NCBI GenBank assembly: GCA_002104985.1
Contig: MCGO01000018.1
Span: 496,001 to 560,000 of the forward strand
Direction: 5' to 3'
DNA: 64,000 bases
DNA from: Rhizoclosmatium globosum
Lineage: Eukaryota > Chytridiomycota > Chytridiomycetes > Chytridiales > Chytriomycetaceae
Shown: positions 23,576 through 36,616 of the stretch, in pieces
Layout of the letters: every line of letters begins with the position of its first letter
Numbering within the stretch: the stretch's first letter is position 1
Position numbers and translations under genes: made by a program
Notes under the pieces: model-generated
Told to the model about the DNA's origin: nothing
Databases searched by the model: none
The model's input: the letters and a program-made list of their open reading frames with translations, nothing else

Positions 23576-24415
23576 TTAAGCAGTATGGAATCCGTCCTTA
23601 TACGTCGAGAACGAAACAGTTGGATCGGAAATCCCAAAAGAGAAACCTCGTTTCTTCAACTTGTTCAAGCGATCCTGCGGAATCCCCAACAAGTGCTTTT
23701 CCGTGAATGGGTAATTCGCCTTGACCATGTTGTCAAACAACAGGTGGATCTTGATGAGAGGATCACTTGAGCCCTTCAATAATGGGTCTAAAGAAAAGGC
23801 ATTGATATAGCTTCCCAATACCACAAGTAAGAACTTACAAGTCTTATCAACTTCAACAGTCTGCCATTCAGCAACAAGGCGCATCGCAAGCTCCACATTC
23901 GCCTGCGTTGTCTCCTTCCTTTCGATAAAGTTACGGAACAAGTGCACGTGGATCGCAAACGCATTCACAAAGATGATTCCAGCATTCTTATACAGAATAT
24001 CGAGAACAATCAAAGTGCGTTCGATGCGCACTGAGTCAGGGGAGTATAACTTGTGGAAGATTGCCTTTGCAGCTTCAAGGGCCGCTGCTCCTGGGCTCGT
24101 GGAAGTGTATCCCTTTTTGATTTCCTCGACAATGTCGAATACGAATTGGACGGGGACCGAGGAAAGGGCTGGGTCGCTTGCATTGATCACAGCGTCGGCG
24201 ATCTCGCCTTGAGGACGCATGCGACAGTCACCACTGACGCCGAAACTGCCTCCAGTTGGTGCCAAAAGTGCTAGATTTGATTGAGTTTCATTGGTTAGTG
24301 AAGATATCTTGGTTTGGTAGGACTCACGTACGGTTCCATATAGAATGCCAGTTGGAGGCAACTCATTGACATTCTGACTGGCCCACGCTTCGAACTTTTC
24401 CTTCAGGGTTGACAT
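23576..24415 (-). CDS. VHS-like domain protein, copy A
   Basis: Three exons: 24415-24328, 24270-23839 and 23787-23576, with introns of 57 and 51 bp. Residues about 55-170 form an ENTH/VHS-type right-handed helical solenoid (IADAVINASDP, ALEAAKAIFHKLYSPDS, TLIVLDILYKNAGIIFVNAF). A helical segment (PLIKIHLLFDNMVKANYPFTEKHLLGI) follows, and then a short tail. VHS proteins bind sorting signals or ubiquitin on endosomal cargo. No clathrin box or GAE domain is visible. The exon-1 block MSTLKEKFEAWASQNVNELPP is shared by an orphan fragment at 23.2 kb and another at 29.0 kb. The family call rests on fold-like pattern, not on a search. Confidence 0.65.
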   Translation of the reverse strand: MSTLKEKFEAWASQNVNELPPTGILYGTVRESYQTKISSLTNETQSNLALLAPTGGSFGVSGDCRMRPQGEIADAVINASDPALSSVPVQFVFDIVEEIKKGYTSTSPGAAALEAAKAIFHKLYSPDSVRIERTLIVLDILYKNAGIIFVNAFAIHVHLFRNFIERKETTQANVELAMRLVAEWQTVEVDKTCKFLLVVLGSYINAFSLDPLLKGSSDPLIKIHLLFDNMVKANYPFTEKHLLGIPQDRLNKLKKRGFSFGISDPTVSFSTYKDGFHTA

Positions 24416-24580
24416 TGTTTGCTAGATTCTTTGGATACTTTTCTTTCAGAAATGGATTGAGACATCAAGTTTTTGGCAAGCATTGCTTGATTTGAGATTG
24501 ATTGAGTCGAGTCGAACTGAACGGCAAGGTGGCACTTTTCATTTATTGCCACGCACAGTGCGAAAAGCAGGAAAGCGTGC

Positions 24581-25449
24581 TCAAACAGCATGATACCCTT
24601 CCCGATATGTCTTGAATGTAAAGTCTCTGCCGTCATTCATTTTCGAAGCACCCTCTTTGAAAAAGTCCGCAGCAGTCATAACATTCTTGCTAGCTCTGTT
24701 CCGCTCGATTCTAGCAGGATCGATATTCTTCAATGACTCTTCTGTGAAGGGATACCTGGCACGCATCATCGAATCAAAGAAACGAGTGACTTTGTCAAGA
24801 GAGTCGATTTGCGTGTTGATCAAGTCGTCTTAACATGATGGAAAAAGATATTAACACAGTTGTTGGACATTTGTGGGATGTTTGATAGATTAGTTGAAAC
24901 TCACAAGTTCTGTCAACCTCAACGGTCTGCCAACCAGCAACTAAACACATGGCAAGTTCGACATTCGCCTGAGACGTCTCCTTACGCTCAAGGAAGTTAC
25001 GAAACAGGTGCAGATAGATGGCCCAATTGTTCACAAAAACGATCCCACAGTTCTTGTACAGAATATCCAGTAAAACCAAGGTATGCATCACACGACGCTG
25101 GTCTGGACTGTAGAGCTTATAATGGATTGCCCAGACGGCTTCGAGAGCACCCTTTCCCAATGATGCTTGGAGGTACGAGTTCTTGATCATGTTTACGATT
25201 TCAAACGCAGCTTGAATGGAAACGCTTTCACGAGATGGGTCTGTGGCGATGATGACAGCGTCGGCAATGTCGCCTGTAGGGCGTCCTCGCATGTCACCTG
25301 CCAAGACGAATCCATCTAGATTATGTTTGTCGATTCAGTTTGAGTTATCAACTTGCAGCCACATTACCGTTAAGTCTGAATCCTGTTTTGGGAAGGTTGT
25401 GCACATCCTGGTGAATCCAAGCATTGAACTTGTCTTTAAGCGAAGTCAT
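24581..25449 (-). CDS. VHS-like domain protein, copy B
   Basis: Exon 1 from 25449 (MTSLKDKFNAWIHQDVHNLP), intron 25315-25367, exon 2 with the VHS-like solenoid (DIADAVIIATDPSRESVS, LVLLDILYKNCGIVFVNNW), intron 24829-24904, then exon 3 with a four-helix-like segment (IDSLDKVTRFFDSMMRARYP) to TAA at 24581. It is paralogous to copy A at roughly half identity and nearly identical to the copy at 29174-30044, which belongs to the second duplication unit. The frame is intact. Confidence 0.68.
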
Positions 25450-25523
25450 TTGAGTTTGAGTTTGAGTTTGATTGAGAATTCAAGTGAAATGATTGAAAAC
25501 CAAAAGTTGCCTCTTATACCTAA

Positions 25524-25573
25524 ACGATTTGATTGCGTTGACTCATTGCGTTGAGTCAACGCAATCAAATCGT
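25524..25573. repeat. Perfect 22-bp inverted repeat with 6-nt spacer
   Basis: Arm ACGATTTGATTGCGTTGACT(CA) and its exact reverse complement flank TTGCGT. It lies between VHS-B and H2A. In unit 2 (30119-30152) only 12 bp per arm are kept. Confidence 0.9.
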
Positions 25574-25769
25574 GGGTCTCTCAAATTAAAGTGTCGGAAT
25601 TCCGTTTTGAATTGTGATGAGATAGAAGAAACGAACTCTTCACGGCTAACGACAATCACAAGCTGTATTTTGATATTAAACGCTTTATTCCAACAATTCA
25701 AATCCACAACAGTGACAACACCAAAAGTACAATCCAGCCAAACAATTAACAAGATAACACCCCTGCAGC

Positions 25770-26479
<710 letters not shown>

Positions 26480-26645
26480 TCAACTGGCCACATGTTCGGA
26501 CATGCCTTCAAAGCACACTTAACTGTCCTGTTGCTTCATCTTCTTACATGCAAAGCTCTGATTTCAATAAAACCAACGAATTGAACGAGTTTTATTGATT
26601 ATCCATGTGCACACGAAAACAAAGAACAGACGATATAATACATAG

Positions 26646-28035
26646 TTACTCCAGATCCACAAGATTCTCTCCGTTGCCTCTTTCTTCATTCTTGACTCTA
26701 GCCTCCTCACACTCCACACATCTCACACCATCCTTCGTCTTACACACCCGTTTCACTTGCATATGATTGTTCTGCACTTTATGCGCCACATACTTATCCA
26801 ACAACATATTCCCATTCTTTGCTACATCCATACCCGTCCCATTCAACAAAAGCTCCTTCAAAGCACGAGTGTCGACTTCATCCTTCTTTTTCGGGTCACG
26901 TCCAAATTTCGTTGAAAGGCTGCCAATGATTCCAGGGTTATGGCTTATATCCAGTAAACGGAGTCTCATCATTCCTCCGAATTCAGGTGGAAGTGGGCCG
27001 GTCAATTTGTTTCCTTGAAGGCGAAGTGTTGTCAGAGAAGTCAAGTGAATGAAGATGCAGGAATCGGACCACAGAGAAGGTTGTTGTTCAGCACAATGTG
27101 TTTGATGAAAGTAATGCTTGAGAGAGTGGCTGGGATTGGACCCGTAAATTTGTTGTGAGCGAGTGAAAGGGAAAAGAGGGACGTGAGATTTCTGATGGAC
27201 TCGGGAATACTTCCAGTGAACAAGTTGTGGTCAAGCAAAAGCGTCGTGAGGTTCATCCTCGTAAAGAGTGACGGCGTTTCATCGAGAGTACCACTCAGGT
27301 TATTGTTTGAAAGATCCAGCCACTTGATATTCGCGAACTTCCCAAAAATATCCGGAACACACCCCGAAAACTGATTATTCCCAAGTTTCAAGTCCATAAT
27401 ATTCACGCATTTGCCAAGCTCCCCAGGAATAGGACCCTCCAAACCACACGAATCCAACGACAGGTACTGAAGGTTTTTAAAGTTCCCAATGTCCGGCGAG
27501 AGAGGCCCGTTCAAGCGACTTCCATCGAGATCCAAGAACTTCAACTTTAGCAGTGTGTAGAATGAGGCTGGGAGCGGGGACTGCAGGTTCTTGATTATGA
27601 TTGAGGAGAGGAACTTTGTGAGTCCGAACGAGGCCGGCATCAAAAGCGGGTTTCCTGAAGAACATGTTTCTGCGTGGAAGTGGCAGACACGGCTGGGTGT
27701 CGGTGGTATTGACTATAGATTAGTATTCCTGTTTGGTTTGTTTGAAGAAAGAACCCAAAAACGTACGCTCGTTTCGCAATGTCAGCCGCGGCATCTTTCA
27801 TGTTTTGTGGCCAGCAGCAGAGCCAGTGTCCGATCGGTGCGTTGCGGAGTACTTTGCGGCGGACAAAGGCGCGGCGGAGGGTTGCTGCGTGAAGCGCCGA
27901 GAAGTACGGCCCGCATGCGAAGGCAATATTCCATACGCGACTGAGGCAACGGAGTACGAGCGTGTGCTTCTCTGGTACCAGCTTCAAGATCATGGTTACT
28001 AGCTCAGCAGGAAGGTTTCGGGAGTAGGTTGCCAT
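26646..28035 (-). CDS. F-box / leucine-rich repeat protein, unit 1 copy
   Basis: It starts at 28035 with an F-box-like segment (NLPAELVTMILKLVPEKH, then CLSRVWN). An intron with donor GTACGT near 27768 and acceptor CACCCAG near 27695 joins in frame to plant-type extracellular-like LRRs (LDLSNNNLSGTLDE, SIPESIRNLTSLFSLSLAHN, GPIPATLSSI). The end is Cys-containing and polar. A 1-nt loss near 27052 breaks the last LRR; the unit-2 copy is intact there but broken elsewhere. F-box LRR proteins are substrate receptors of SCF ubiquitin ligases. That role is inferred from architecture. Confidence 0.7.
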
Positions 28036-28103
28036 CTGACTTGGCTTTTTGACAGGTTGTTGCTGTTGTTTATTGTACTTTTATTTCCCATTTTATATTA
28101 AAA

Positions 28104-28854
28104 TTAAACTAAATGTTCAGGATGATGCGTTACGTTGTAATCAATATGAACAAAGGCTCTTTCAATTTCCTCCAATGATTCCAACACTACTTGCAACGAC
28201 TCGGCAATATCGTGTGCGGCATGGACCGTCGTTAATGGATCCACTACAATGTCAACTTCACAAAAGTATCCAACTCCAGACGAATACGCTCGTACTGTGT
28301 CAACTTGAAGGATATCAGGATGATGTGACACCGCAATATACGTTATTTTGTTCAACAAAGCAGGAGGCGCTGTCTCTCCAATGAATTTTTGAATGTTGAC
28401 GATGGCAGTCTGACTCCAGTTGATGAGAATCCAAAGGGCAATAATGATTCCTCCCATTGGATCAATCCACCATGCGATATGCTGTCCCATCAATGAAAGA
28501 ATAATACCCGTTGAGTTGAGAATGATGTCATTACGATGATCTTGTGCCAAAACGCCCGCCGATGGATACTTTCGCAGCAAATAGCAGTAGGCAAATAAAA
28601 AAGCCTTCACCGCTATTATATAAAAATGATTAATACCCACATCAACCCCTCAATAAAACAAAGAACATACTTATCGCAACACCAATACACCCCAAATTCA
28701 ACACAGTCAACGCCGTAGTATGATCCCCCGCCGCAATCGTCTTTGCAGCCTCAATAATCAACTCAAACGACAAAGCCCCCATAATACACGAAAACAGCGA
28801 TCTCGCTTTTTGGACGTATGCGACAGTCACCGCTGACGCCGAAACTGCCTCCAT
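28104..28854 (-). pseudogene. Mn-type CDF transporter, 5'-truncated by the duplication junction
   Basis: The C-terminal two thirds of a cation diffusion facilitator: DHRNDIILN (the DxxxD of TM5), the membrane span around WWIDPMGGIIIALWIL and the cytosolic dimer domain (HHPDILQVDTVRAY, GYFCEVDIVV, IERAFVHIDY). Upstream of about 28795 the sequence switches to VHS-A exon 2, so TM1-3 are missing. The unit-2 copy at 48960-50102 carries the proper N-terminus. Confidence 0.8.
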
Positions 28855-29010
28855 ATTGGGTTAGGAGTGCTACATTGCTGGTTAAAGTCTTGAATAACAA
28901 TGAAAAAAGTGGTGTAACTTACGAATGCTTCCATATTGAATGCCAGTTGGAGGCAGCTCATGGACATTCTGACTGGCCCACGCTTCGAACTTTTCCTTAA
29001 GGGTTGACAT
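28796..29010 (-). pseudogene. VHS-A 5' fragment at the duplication junction
   Basis: Exon 1 (from about 29010, MSTLKEKFEAWASQNVHELP), the intron and the beginning of exon 2 (YGGSFGVSGDCRI-like) of a VHS-A copy, cut at 28796 where the CDF gene of unit 1 begins. It marks the left end of unit 2. Confidence 0.75.
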
Positions 29011-29173
29011 ATTGTTTGTTAGATTCTTTGGATACTTTTCTTTCAGAAATGGATTGAGACAACAAGTTTTTGGCAAGCATTGCTTGATTTGAGATTGATT
29101 GATGTGAGTCGAACCAAACGGCAAGGTGGCACTTTTTATTTATTGCCACGAAAAGTGGGAAAAGCAAGCGTGT

Positions 29174-30044
29174 TCAAACAGCATGATACCCCTCCCGGTA
29201 TGTTTTGAATGTAAAGTCTCTGCCGTCCTCCATTTTCGATGCTCCCTCTTTAAAGAAGTCGGCAGCAGTCATAACATTCTTGCTTGCTCTGTTCCGCTCG
29301 ATTCTAGCAGGATCGATATTCTTCAATGACTCTTCTGTGAAGGGATACTTGGCACGCATCATTGAATCAAAGAAACGAGTGACTTTGTCAAGAGAGTCAA
29401 TTTGCGTGTTGATCAAGTCGTCTTAACATGATGGAAAAAGATATTAGCACAGTTGTTGGATATTTGTGGGATGTTTGATAGATTAGTTGTGAAACTCACA
29501 AGTTCTGTCAACCTCAACGGTCTGCCAACCAGCAACTAAACGCATGGCAAATTCGACATTCGCCTGAGACGTCTCCTTACGCTCAAGGAAGTTACGAAAC
29601 AGGTGCAGATAGATGGCCCAATTGTTCACAAAAACGATCCCACAGTTCTTGTACAGAATATCCAGTAAAACCAAGGTATGCATCACACGACGCTGGTCTG
29701 GACTGTAGAGCTTGTAATGGATTGCCCAGACGGCTTCGAGAGCACCCTTTCCCAATGATGCTTGGAGGTACGAGTTCTTGATCATGTTCACGATTTCAAA
29801 CGCAGCTTGAATGGAAACGCTTTCACGAGATGGGTCTGTGGCGATGATGACAGCGTCGGCAATGTCGCCTGTAGGGCGTCCTCGCATGTCACCTGCCAAG
29901 ACGAATCCATCTAGATTATGTTTGTCGATTCAGTTTGAGTTATCAACTTGCAGCCACATTACCGTTAAGTCTGAATCCTGTTTTGGGAAGGTTGTGCACA
30001 TCCTGGTGAATCCAAGCATTGAACTTGTCTTTAAGCGAAGTCAT
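29174..30044 (-). CDS. VHS-like domain protein, copy B' (unit 2)
   Basis: A nearly exact copy of the gene at 24581-25449, with the same two introns and an open frame. Visible changes include Arg to Lys in MMRAKYP, Asn to Asp/Glu in SKMEDG and Cys to Arg in AMRLVAG. The upstream region is also duplicated, so both copies may be expressed. Confidence 0.68.
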
Positions 30045-30348
30045 TTGAGTTTGAGTTTGAGTTTGATTGAGAATTCAAGTGAAATGATTGAAAACCAAAA
30101 GTTGCCTCTTATACCTAAACGATTTGATTGAGACTCAACGCAATCAAATCGTGGGTCTCTCAAATTAAAGTGTCGGAATTCCGTTTTGAATTGTGATGAG
30201 ATGGAAGAAACGAACTCTTTACGGCTAACGAAAATCACAAGCAGTATTTTGATATTAAACGCTTTATTCCAACAATTCAAATCCACAACAGTGACAACAC
30301 CAAAAGTACAATCCAGCCAAACAATTAACAAGATAACACCCCTGCAGC

Positions 30349-31805
<1,457 letters not shown>

Positions 31806-32322
31806 ATTGCCGAAACGTAAATTATCCAAACTCCTTGTCAGGAACTCCTGACATTGGCCCCTTCTTTGAAATCTTGGTCGTACCATCGACCAAGGCATCC
31901 TTCATTCTATGTGTAGTCTTGTCTTGTACTTGATCCTTGTTGGTTCTTGTTGCCCTCCTGGGTCAAGAACTCTTCCTAACTTGTGAACAGTGTGGGACTC
32001 ACACCCACTAAAACACAGAAACCCAGAACTGTGAAATGCATTATGCACGAACCCAAGATACTTGTTGTGGAAATCCTTGCTTGTGGAGACTTGGTCTTGT
32101 TGGCTTTAGATGAGCATGGTCTTCCTCCATCCTCCGCCTCCTTTCCACTTACTCCAACACCTCCTCCTCCGCTCAAACAAGTACTCAGTCCATGACCTGA
32201 GCCCTTGCCTGTGCACCCTAAATAAATAGCCTTGGGTAAGCAATCAACTCTCTGTTAATAACTCTTTGGGCAAGTACAAAGTCATGGCTCTTTTGTCACT
32301 GTCTGGTGTTCTGTCAATATTC
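31806..32322 (-). other. 3' untranslated region of the retrotransposon
   Basis: Between the integrase ORF stop and the 3' LTR. No long frame; a clear polypurine tract next to the LTR was not identified. Confidence 0.5.
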
Positions 32323-34997
32323 TTACTTCTTAAGCTGACTGAATTTGAGGGCACGCTGCTCTCTTGGTGTCAGGATTGGTTCTGGCACAACCACATCTTC
32401 TTGTTGTGTTTCAGTCAGGGCTTCTTCTGGAGCTGCTTCAGGCTCTGGATCAGCATTTTTGTTTTCCAAAACTCGGGGGTCATCCAAGGTCCTTGTTTCT
32501 GCAAAAACAGTATTGGCGCGTTCAGTCTCACGTTTCAGCCAATTCTGGTACTGTTTATAGGCTCTTGCCTTGGTTGTTTTCACAGACTCCCAATAGTCAG
32601 CAATCATCTGAGCAGGCATGTCAATCTCGTCCTGCCAAGAATCATGTTTTCTAGCAGCTGGCTTATTATCGCGTCCCATCCAACGTGTCTTATACCGGAA
32701 TCCTCTGGTTGCACTGCCATCTGCATCTTCAATTGAGTGGATTAAGAGAAGTGGACGTGTAATGTCTTCCTCAGTGAACTCTAGATCCCACTTCTTCAAC
32801 AAAAGAGGGTGCATTCCAAGTGCCTTCTTGGGCTCTCGGTTAGGTCGTTTTGAGTAAAGCACAGCATCACTCCATGCCTTATACTCTGTGGCATAGTCAT
32901 CTCCTGCTAACACTGCTGCATTCTCTGCACTGTCCACTGGCAATCTATTAACATATGGTCTGAGTCTACTTTCATGGCACTCTCTGACCATCAAGTCCAT
33001 GTTGTCAAAGTTTTCAACAACTTTATACCTTGAGGCTGCGGTTCCTGTAGATCTCTCTACTACTCGCACGGGTCCAATCCAACGGAAGAGGAACTTGGTT
33101 CCAACATTCATCTGTTGTGCAACATTCTTGAGTGGGACAGCTAACCAAGCCCGATCTCCTTTCTTGAACTCATGTGGGGCATTGTCAGTAGTCAGCGTTT
33201 TGGTAATTGCTTTCTTTTGCTCCTGGGCAACATGATCTCTGATGAACTGTTGGGCAATTGATTGTCCTTCTCTAATCTGGTCTTTGATGGCTTCGTTCAT
33301 GGCTTCAACTTCTTTTCTAGTGAGTTCTTTATTGAGCTGAATATTGAATGTCTTTAGGTTCAAAGAGCGGAGTAGGTTATTCCTCAACAGGTTTGTTCGC
33401 AGGTGATCTGTTGTCCTTGGTTTGAGTATCTTTCTTGGTATGATCACTCCACCTGGGGGTTTGGTAGGGTCCACAACTATTTGAGTTACAGTAACTCCTT
33501 TGTCACGTGTGACTCTTCTCAGTGTTCCATCACGCCCCAGGAAGATAGCTGGTAACTCAAAGGAGTCATCTATATCTTCAAGGCTATCACTACCAAATTG
33601 GTACATTCCTCTCCTTGCAAAGACCGTAACTATCCGTTGGGGTTTCCTGAAGTTGTTGAGTTTGAGTTCTCCAGAACTCCAGTCCAGTAAGTATGTTTTT
33701 CCAACCCTATCTATACGCTCTCCATTTTTCAGGTAAAAGCAAGAGGGAAATGGCTCTTTTGGTATATTCTTTGATATGAGTAAGGGGTCAAACTGTAAGT
33801 AAAGGATGTCCAAATCATCCTTCTCAAACAGGCGCTTGAGAGTCTCATGTTTGGGCACATCTGTTTCAACACCATACAGCAGCTTTCCCAAAGTCTTGCA
33901 CATGAATGGTGCTAGTCTTCTGAATTTTGCAATTCCAATTCTGGCCTCATGCTTGGTGTTTGGTTCAACTGTTTCATAGCTGACATTGCTCTCTAACAGG
34001 TCCAATTTGTGTTGGCTCTCAATTGCAGATTGTGCTTGGAGGGGACTGACTCCAACTAACAAATCAGCTGGTACTCTGGCTTCACGTCCAAACATTACAA
34101 AAAAAGGTGTGTCTTTTATTGAGGCATGGACCTGTGTGCGGTAGGCAAAAAGAACGTAAGGGAGGTATGCACTCCAATCATCATAGTCTGTTTTATCTAC
34201 ATAAGCGCGCAGCTTCTGGGACAGAGTTTTGATAAGTCTTTCGACTGGTCCATTGGCCTCTGGGCGGTAGGGGGCTGTGAATGTCTTCTCAAAGCCAAAT
34301 GCTCTACTCAGGTATTCCATGAGTTTACCATTGAACGGGGGACCATTGTCCGTGTGGATAAAGATAGGGATCCCATAGCGGCAAAATACTTGTTCTATCA
34401 GGATGCGAGCAACTGTCTCAGCCTTAGTGTCTGGGATTGGTAGTGCCTCTGCCCATTTTGAGAAGCTATCAACTAGGACAAGGATATACACATTTCCATC
34501 TGCGTCTGGTTTCAGGGGACCTACAAAATCTAACAAAATTGTTTCCCAAGGGTAATGTCCAATGGGTATTGGGTGGGTGTAACCTTGTTTTCGTATATTG
34601 TCTTTTGATTTCTGACATGTCTCACAAGAATCAATATGATTCTTTAAATCTGCAGCCATTTGTGGCCACCAAAATCTTTCTAACAGTCTGGGCATTACTT
34701 TTCCAAATCCAGCATGGCCAGAGTATAGGTCGTCATGTGCACAGTGGAGGACTTCGCGGCGCATTCCATCGGAACACAGAGGACAACTCTGGCTGGTAAG
34801 CGTCGGGCGGAAGATGATGAAGCATTAAATACCTTGTACAATAAATCATTACTTATGATCATTGACTTACTTTCTGCTGTCAGGGTTTTTGCTGTGGCTC
34901 CTTCAGGAATAACTCCTGCCTGCCTGAATTTCTTCAAAGGTCCAAGGTAGGCATCCTTTTCTTGTAATTCACAGATCCTTTTGGAGGAGAATCCCAT
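32323..34997 (-). CDS. Retrotransposon integrase with GPY/F and chromo-like tail
   Basis: The main frame is 34764-32323; a 1-nt break near 34770 links it to an upstream frame (34997) holding the linker from the EEP domain. The HHCC finger (H..H in LHCAHDDLYSGH, then C..C in SCETCQ) precedes the catalytic core with D79 (LLDFVGP), D139 (HTDNGPPF) and E175 (NGPVERL), a DD35E spacing. Around residue 560 a GPY/F-type motif occurs (FLFRWIGPVRVVER). Residues about 670-740 look like a chromodomain (FRYKTRWMG ... DSWQDE...MIADYW). Some 350 residues of unknown sequence lie between core and GPY/F. It inserts the cDNA into chromosomes; a chromo-like tail would steer it to modified histones. Confidence 0.9.
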
Positions 34998-35129
34998 TAA
35001 CTGGATGTATTCCGCTGAACTTTGATAGGTGTATTTCTCACTGTCATCATCGTCCCAGTTTGGTTTATCAAATTCAAGTCCGTGGGGGTAATAGGGTTCA
35101 TCTGCTACTTCAAGGAGGTAGTTGAAATT

Positions 35130-35995
35130 GATATTTATTTGGATTTTAAGGTGATCACTGAGGGGCTCCTGTTCTGGGGCTTCAACCCTCGTGTCATATG
35201 CTTTGACTGGTATTCTTTTATCAACCCATATGAATCAATACGCCAAAAAGGGTAGTGCTGTTGGTTTGGTGCCTTGATGAGCCATGTTGCTCCAGTTTGG
35301 CTGTATTTTTCACGGAAACTATCTGTGAACAATGTTTCAAGGGAGTTGAGCCACGTCTCTCGTCTGGAGTTGTGGTTGATGGGAACTGGTCAACAATGTC
35401 TGTCTCAAGACCTTGGAGGACATCAGTGTAGTTTCGGATAGTATTGAAGTCACCAACCAGGATGACATCACGTGTAATGCGAAGTTGTTCGCAATGGGTT
35501 TTAAGGTCATCTTGGAACTCAAGTTTGTAGTTGTGTCTATCAGCAGTCCTGTTACCACTTGGTAAGTATGTGTTAACAACTGTAAGGTTTGGTAAGTGGA
35601 GGTTGGTGATCCTTCCTTCACTTGAATGTTTTGGGTTTCCAGGCATGTGGTTGTCAGAGTCTGATTCAAGTCCTTCAAACTTGCGCCAGAGTGTTAGGAC
35701 TCCGTAATGTCCTGTTCTGGGATCATTTAATTGGTGATTCCATTCTTTGAGCTTGTTCAGGTTTTCAATGAGTTGTACTGATTTCCTGTCTGTTCCCAGT
35801 CTTGTTTCTTGGAGGCAGATTACACTGCTTTTGAAGGACTGCAGGAAATGCTCAAGTAATTGTGGTTGGTCTTCTTGTTTTCTGGACAGGTTATTCTGTC
35901 CCGCGTACTTGTTGAGAAGGCCCCGGAGGCCATTGATATTCCAACTTGTAATGTTTAAAGTGGGGTAGGAATCTTTTATTGTTTCTGCTCTTCAT
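35130..35995 (-). CDS. EEP-family (ExoIII/APE-like) nuclease domain inside pol
   Basis: Reading the minus strand gives the ordered EEP motifs: LNITSWNINGLRG (metal/phosphate Asn), VICLQETRLG (catalytic Glu), GHYGVLTLW, EGRITNLHLP, VVNTYLPSGN (Tyr), VILVGDFNTI (Asp and Asn), FWRID (Asp) and PLSDHLKI (Asp-His pair). The length of about 270 residues is a complete domain. Three or four 1-nt breaks occur (about 35350, 35230 and near the start). It sits between RNase H and the integrase finger, and its 3' end reads straight into the integrase linker. In non-LTR retrotransposons this domain precedes RT; here no LINE RT accompanies it. I know of no standard Ty3 element with this layout. Confidence 0.85.
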
Positions 35996-36103
35996 TTGTT
36001 TGGAAATGCTTTGGCTTATTTCTTGATAAGTCTTTCACAGATTGGATTCTGTCCACCTTTTTCTTTGAGTTCCATTTAAGGATGTGTTTTCCTACTTTCT
36101 TTA

Positions 36104-36616
36104 TCAATCCTTCAATGATAGCTCCATCGCGTTTCTGTCTATCTTCAATGCAAGAGTGAACGTTTGTAGGTTCAAGTAGATTGATTCAACTTCTTGGTCA
36201 TTTTGACCATTCTCCCCGTTATTTTGATGGAAATGTGTTCCAATGTGGACTTTTTCTGTCTCGCGTTTGTCGATGTTGTCCTGGCGGAAGTTGATTCTTG
36301 AAAGTGAATCAGCTACAACCTGAGCTGTTCCAGCTACGTGGACAAGTGTGATATCATAGTCTTGAAGTGCGTAACACCATCGTGCAAATCTTCCAGTCAG
36401 TTCACCATTTTTGAAAAGTGGTAGAAGGGCAATATGGTCTGTCTCTATTCGGACAGGTTTATTTATAAGGTAACCAGCAAAAGTGTCAACACTCCATACA
36501 ACGGCAAGGCCTTCTCTGTCCGTATTGCTATATCTTTGCTCTACACTGGTCAGTGTTCGAGAAATAAATGCAACAGGTTTTCTGTCGCGGACGTTCTTTG
36601 GGTCATACGTGTACAT
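36104..36616 (-). CDS. Retrotransposon RNase H
   Basis: Continues the RT ORF after a 1-nt break at about 36610 (ECDASGTSIGAA in one frame, YTYDPKNVRDRKPVAF in the next). Contains the catalytic Asp of ECDASG, the Glu region NTDREGLAVVW, TDHIALLPLF and VADSLSR, the usual Ty3 RNase H order. It degrades the RNA strand during reverse transcription. Past residue 130 the frame runs into a linker toward the EEP domain and stops at 36104. Confidence 0.88.
   Translation of the reverse strand: MYTYDPKNVRDRKPVAFISRTLTSVEQRYSNTDREGLAVVWSVDTFAGYLINKPVRIETDHIALLPLFKNGELTGRFARWCYALQDYDITLVHVAGTAQVVADSLSRINFRQDNIDKRETEKVHIGTHFHQNNGENGQNDQEVESIYLNLQTFTLALKIDRNAMELSLKD

Noticed and set aside
35130..35995. Nested LINE element as the source of the EEP domain
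   Set aside because: No LINE RT, poly(A) or target-site duplication; the domain is the 5' part of LINE ORF2, which truncated LINE copies lose first, and it joins the integrase linker.
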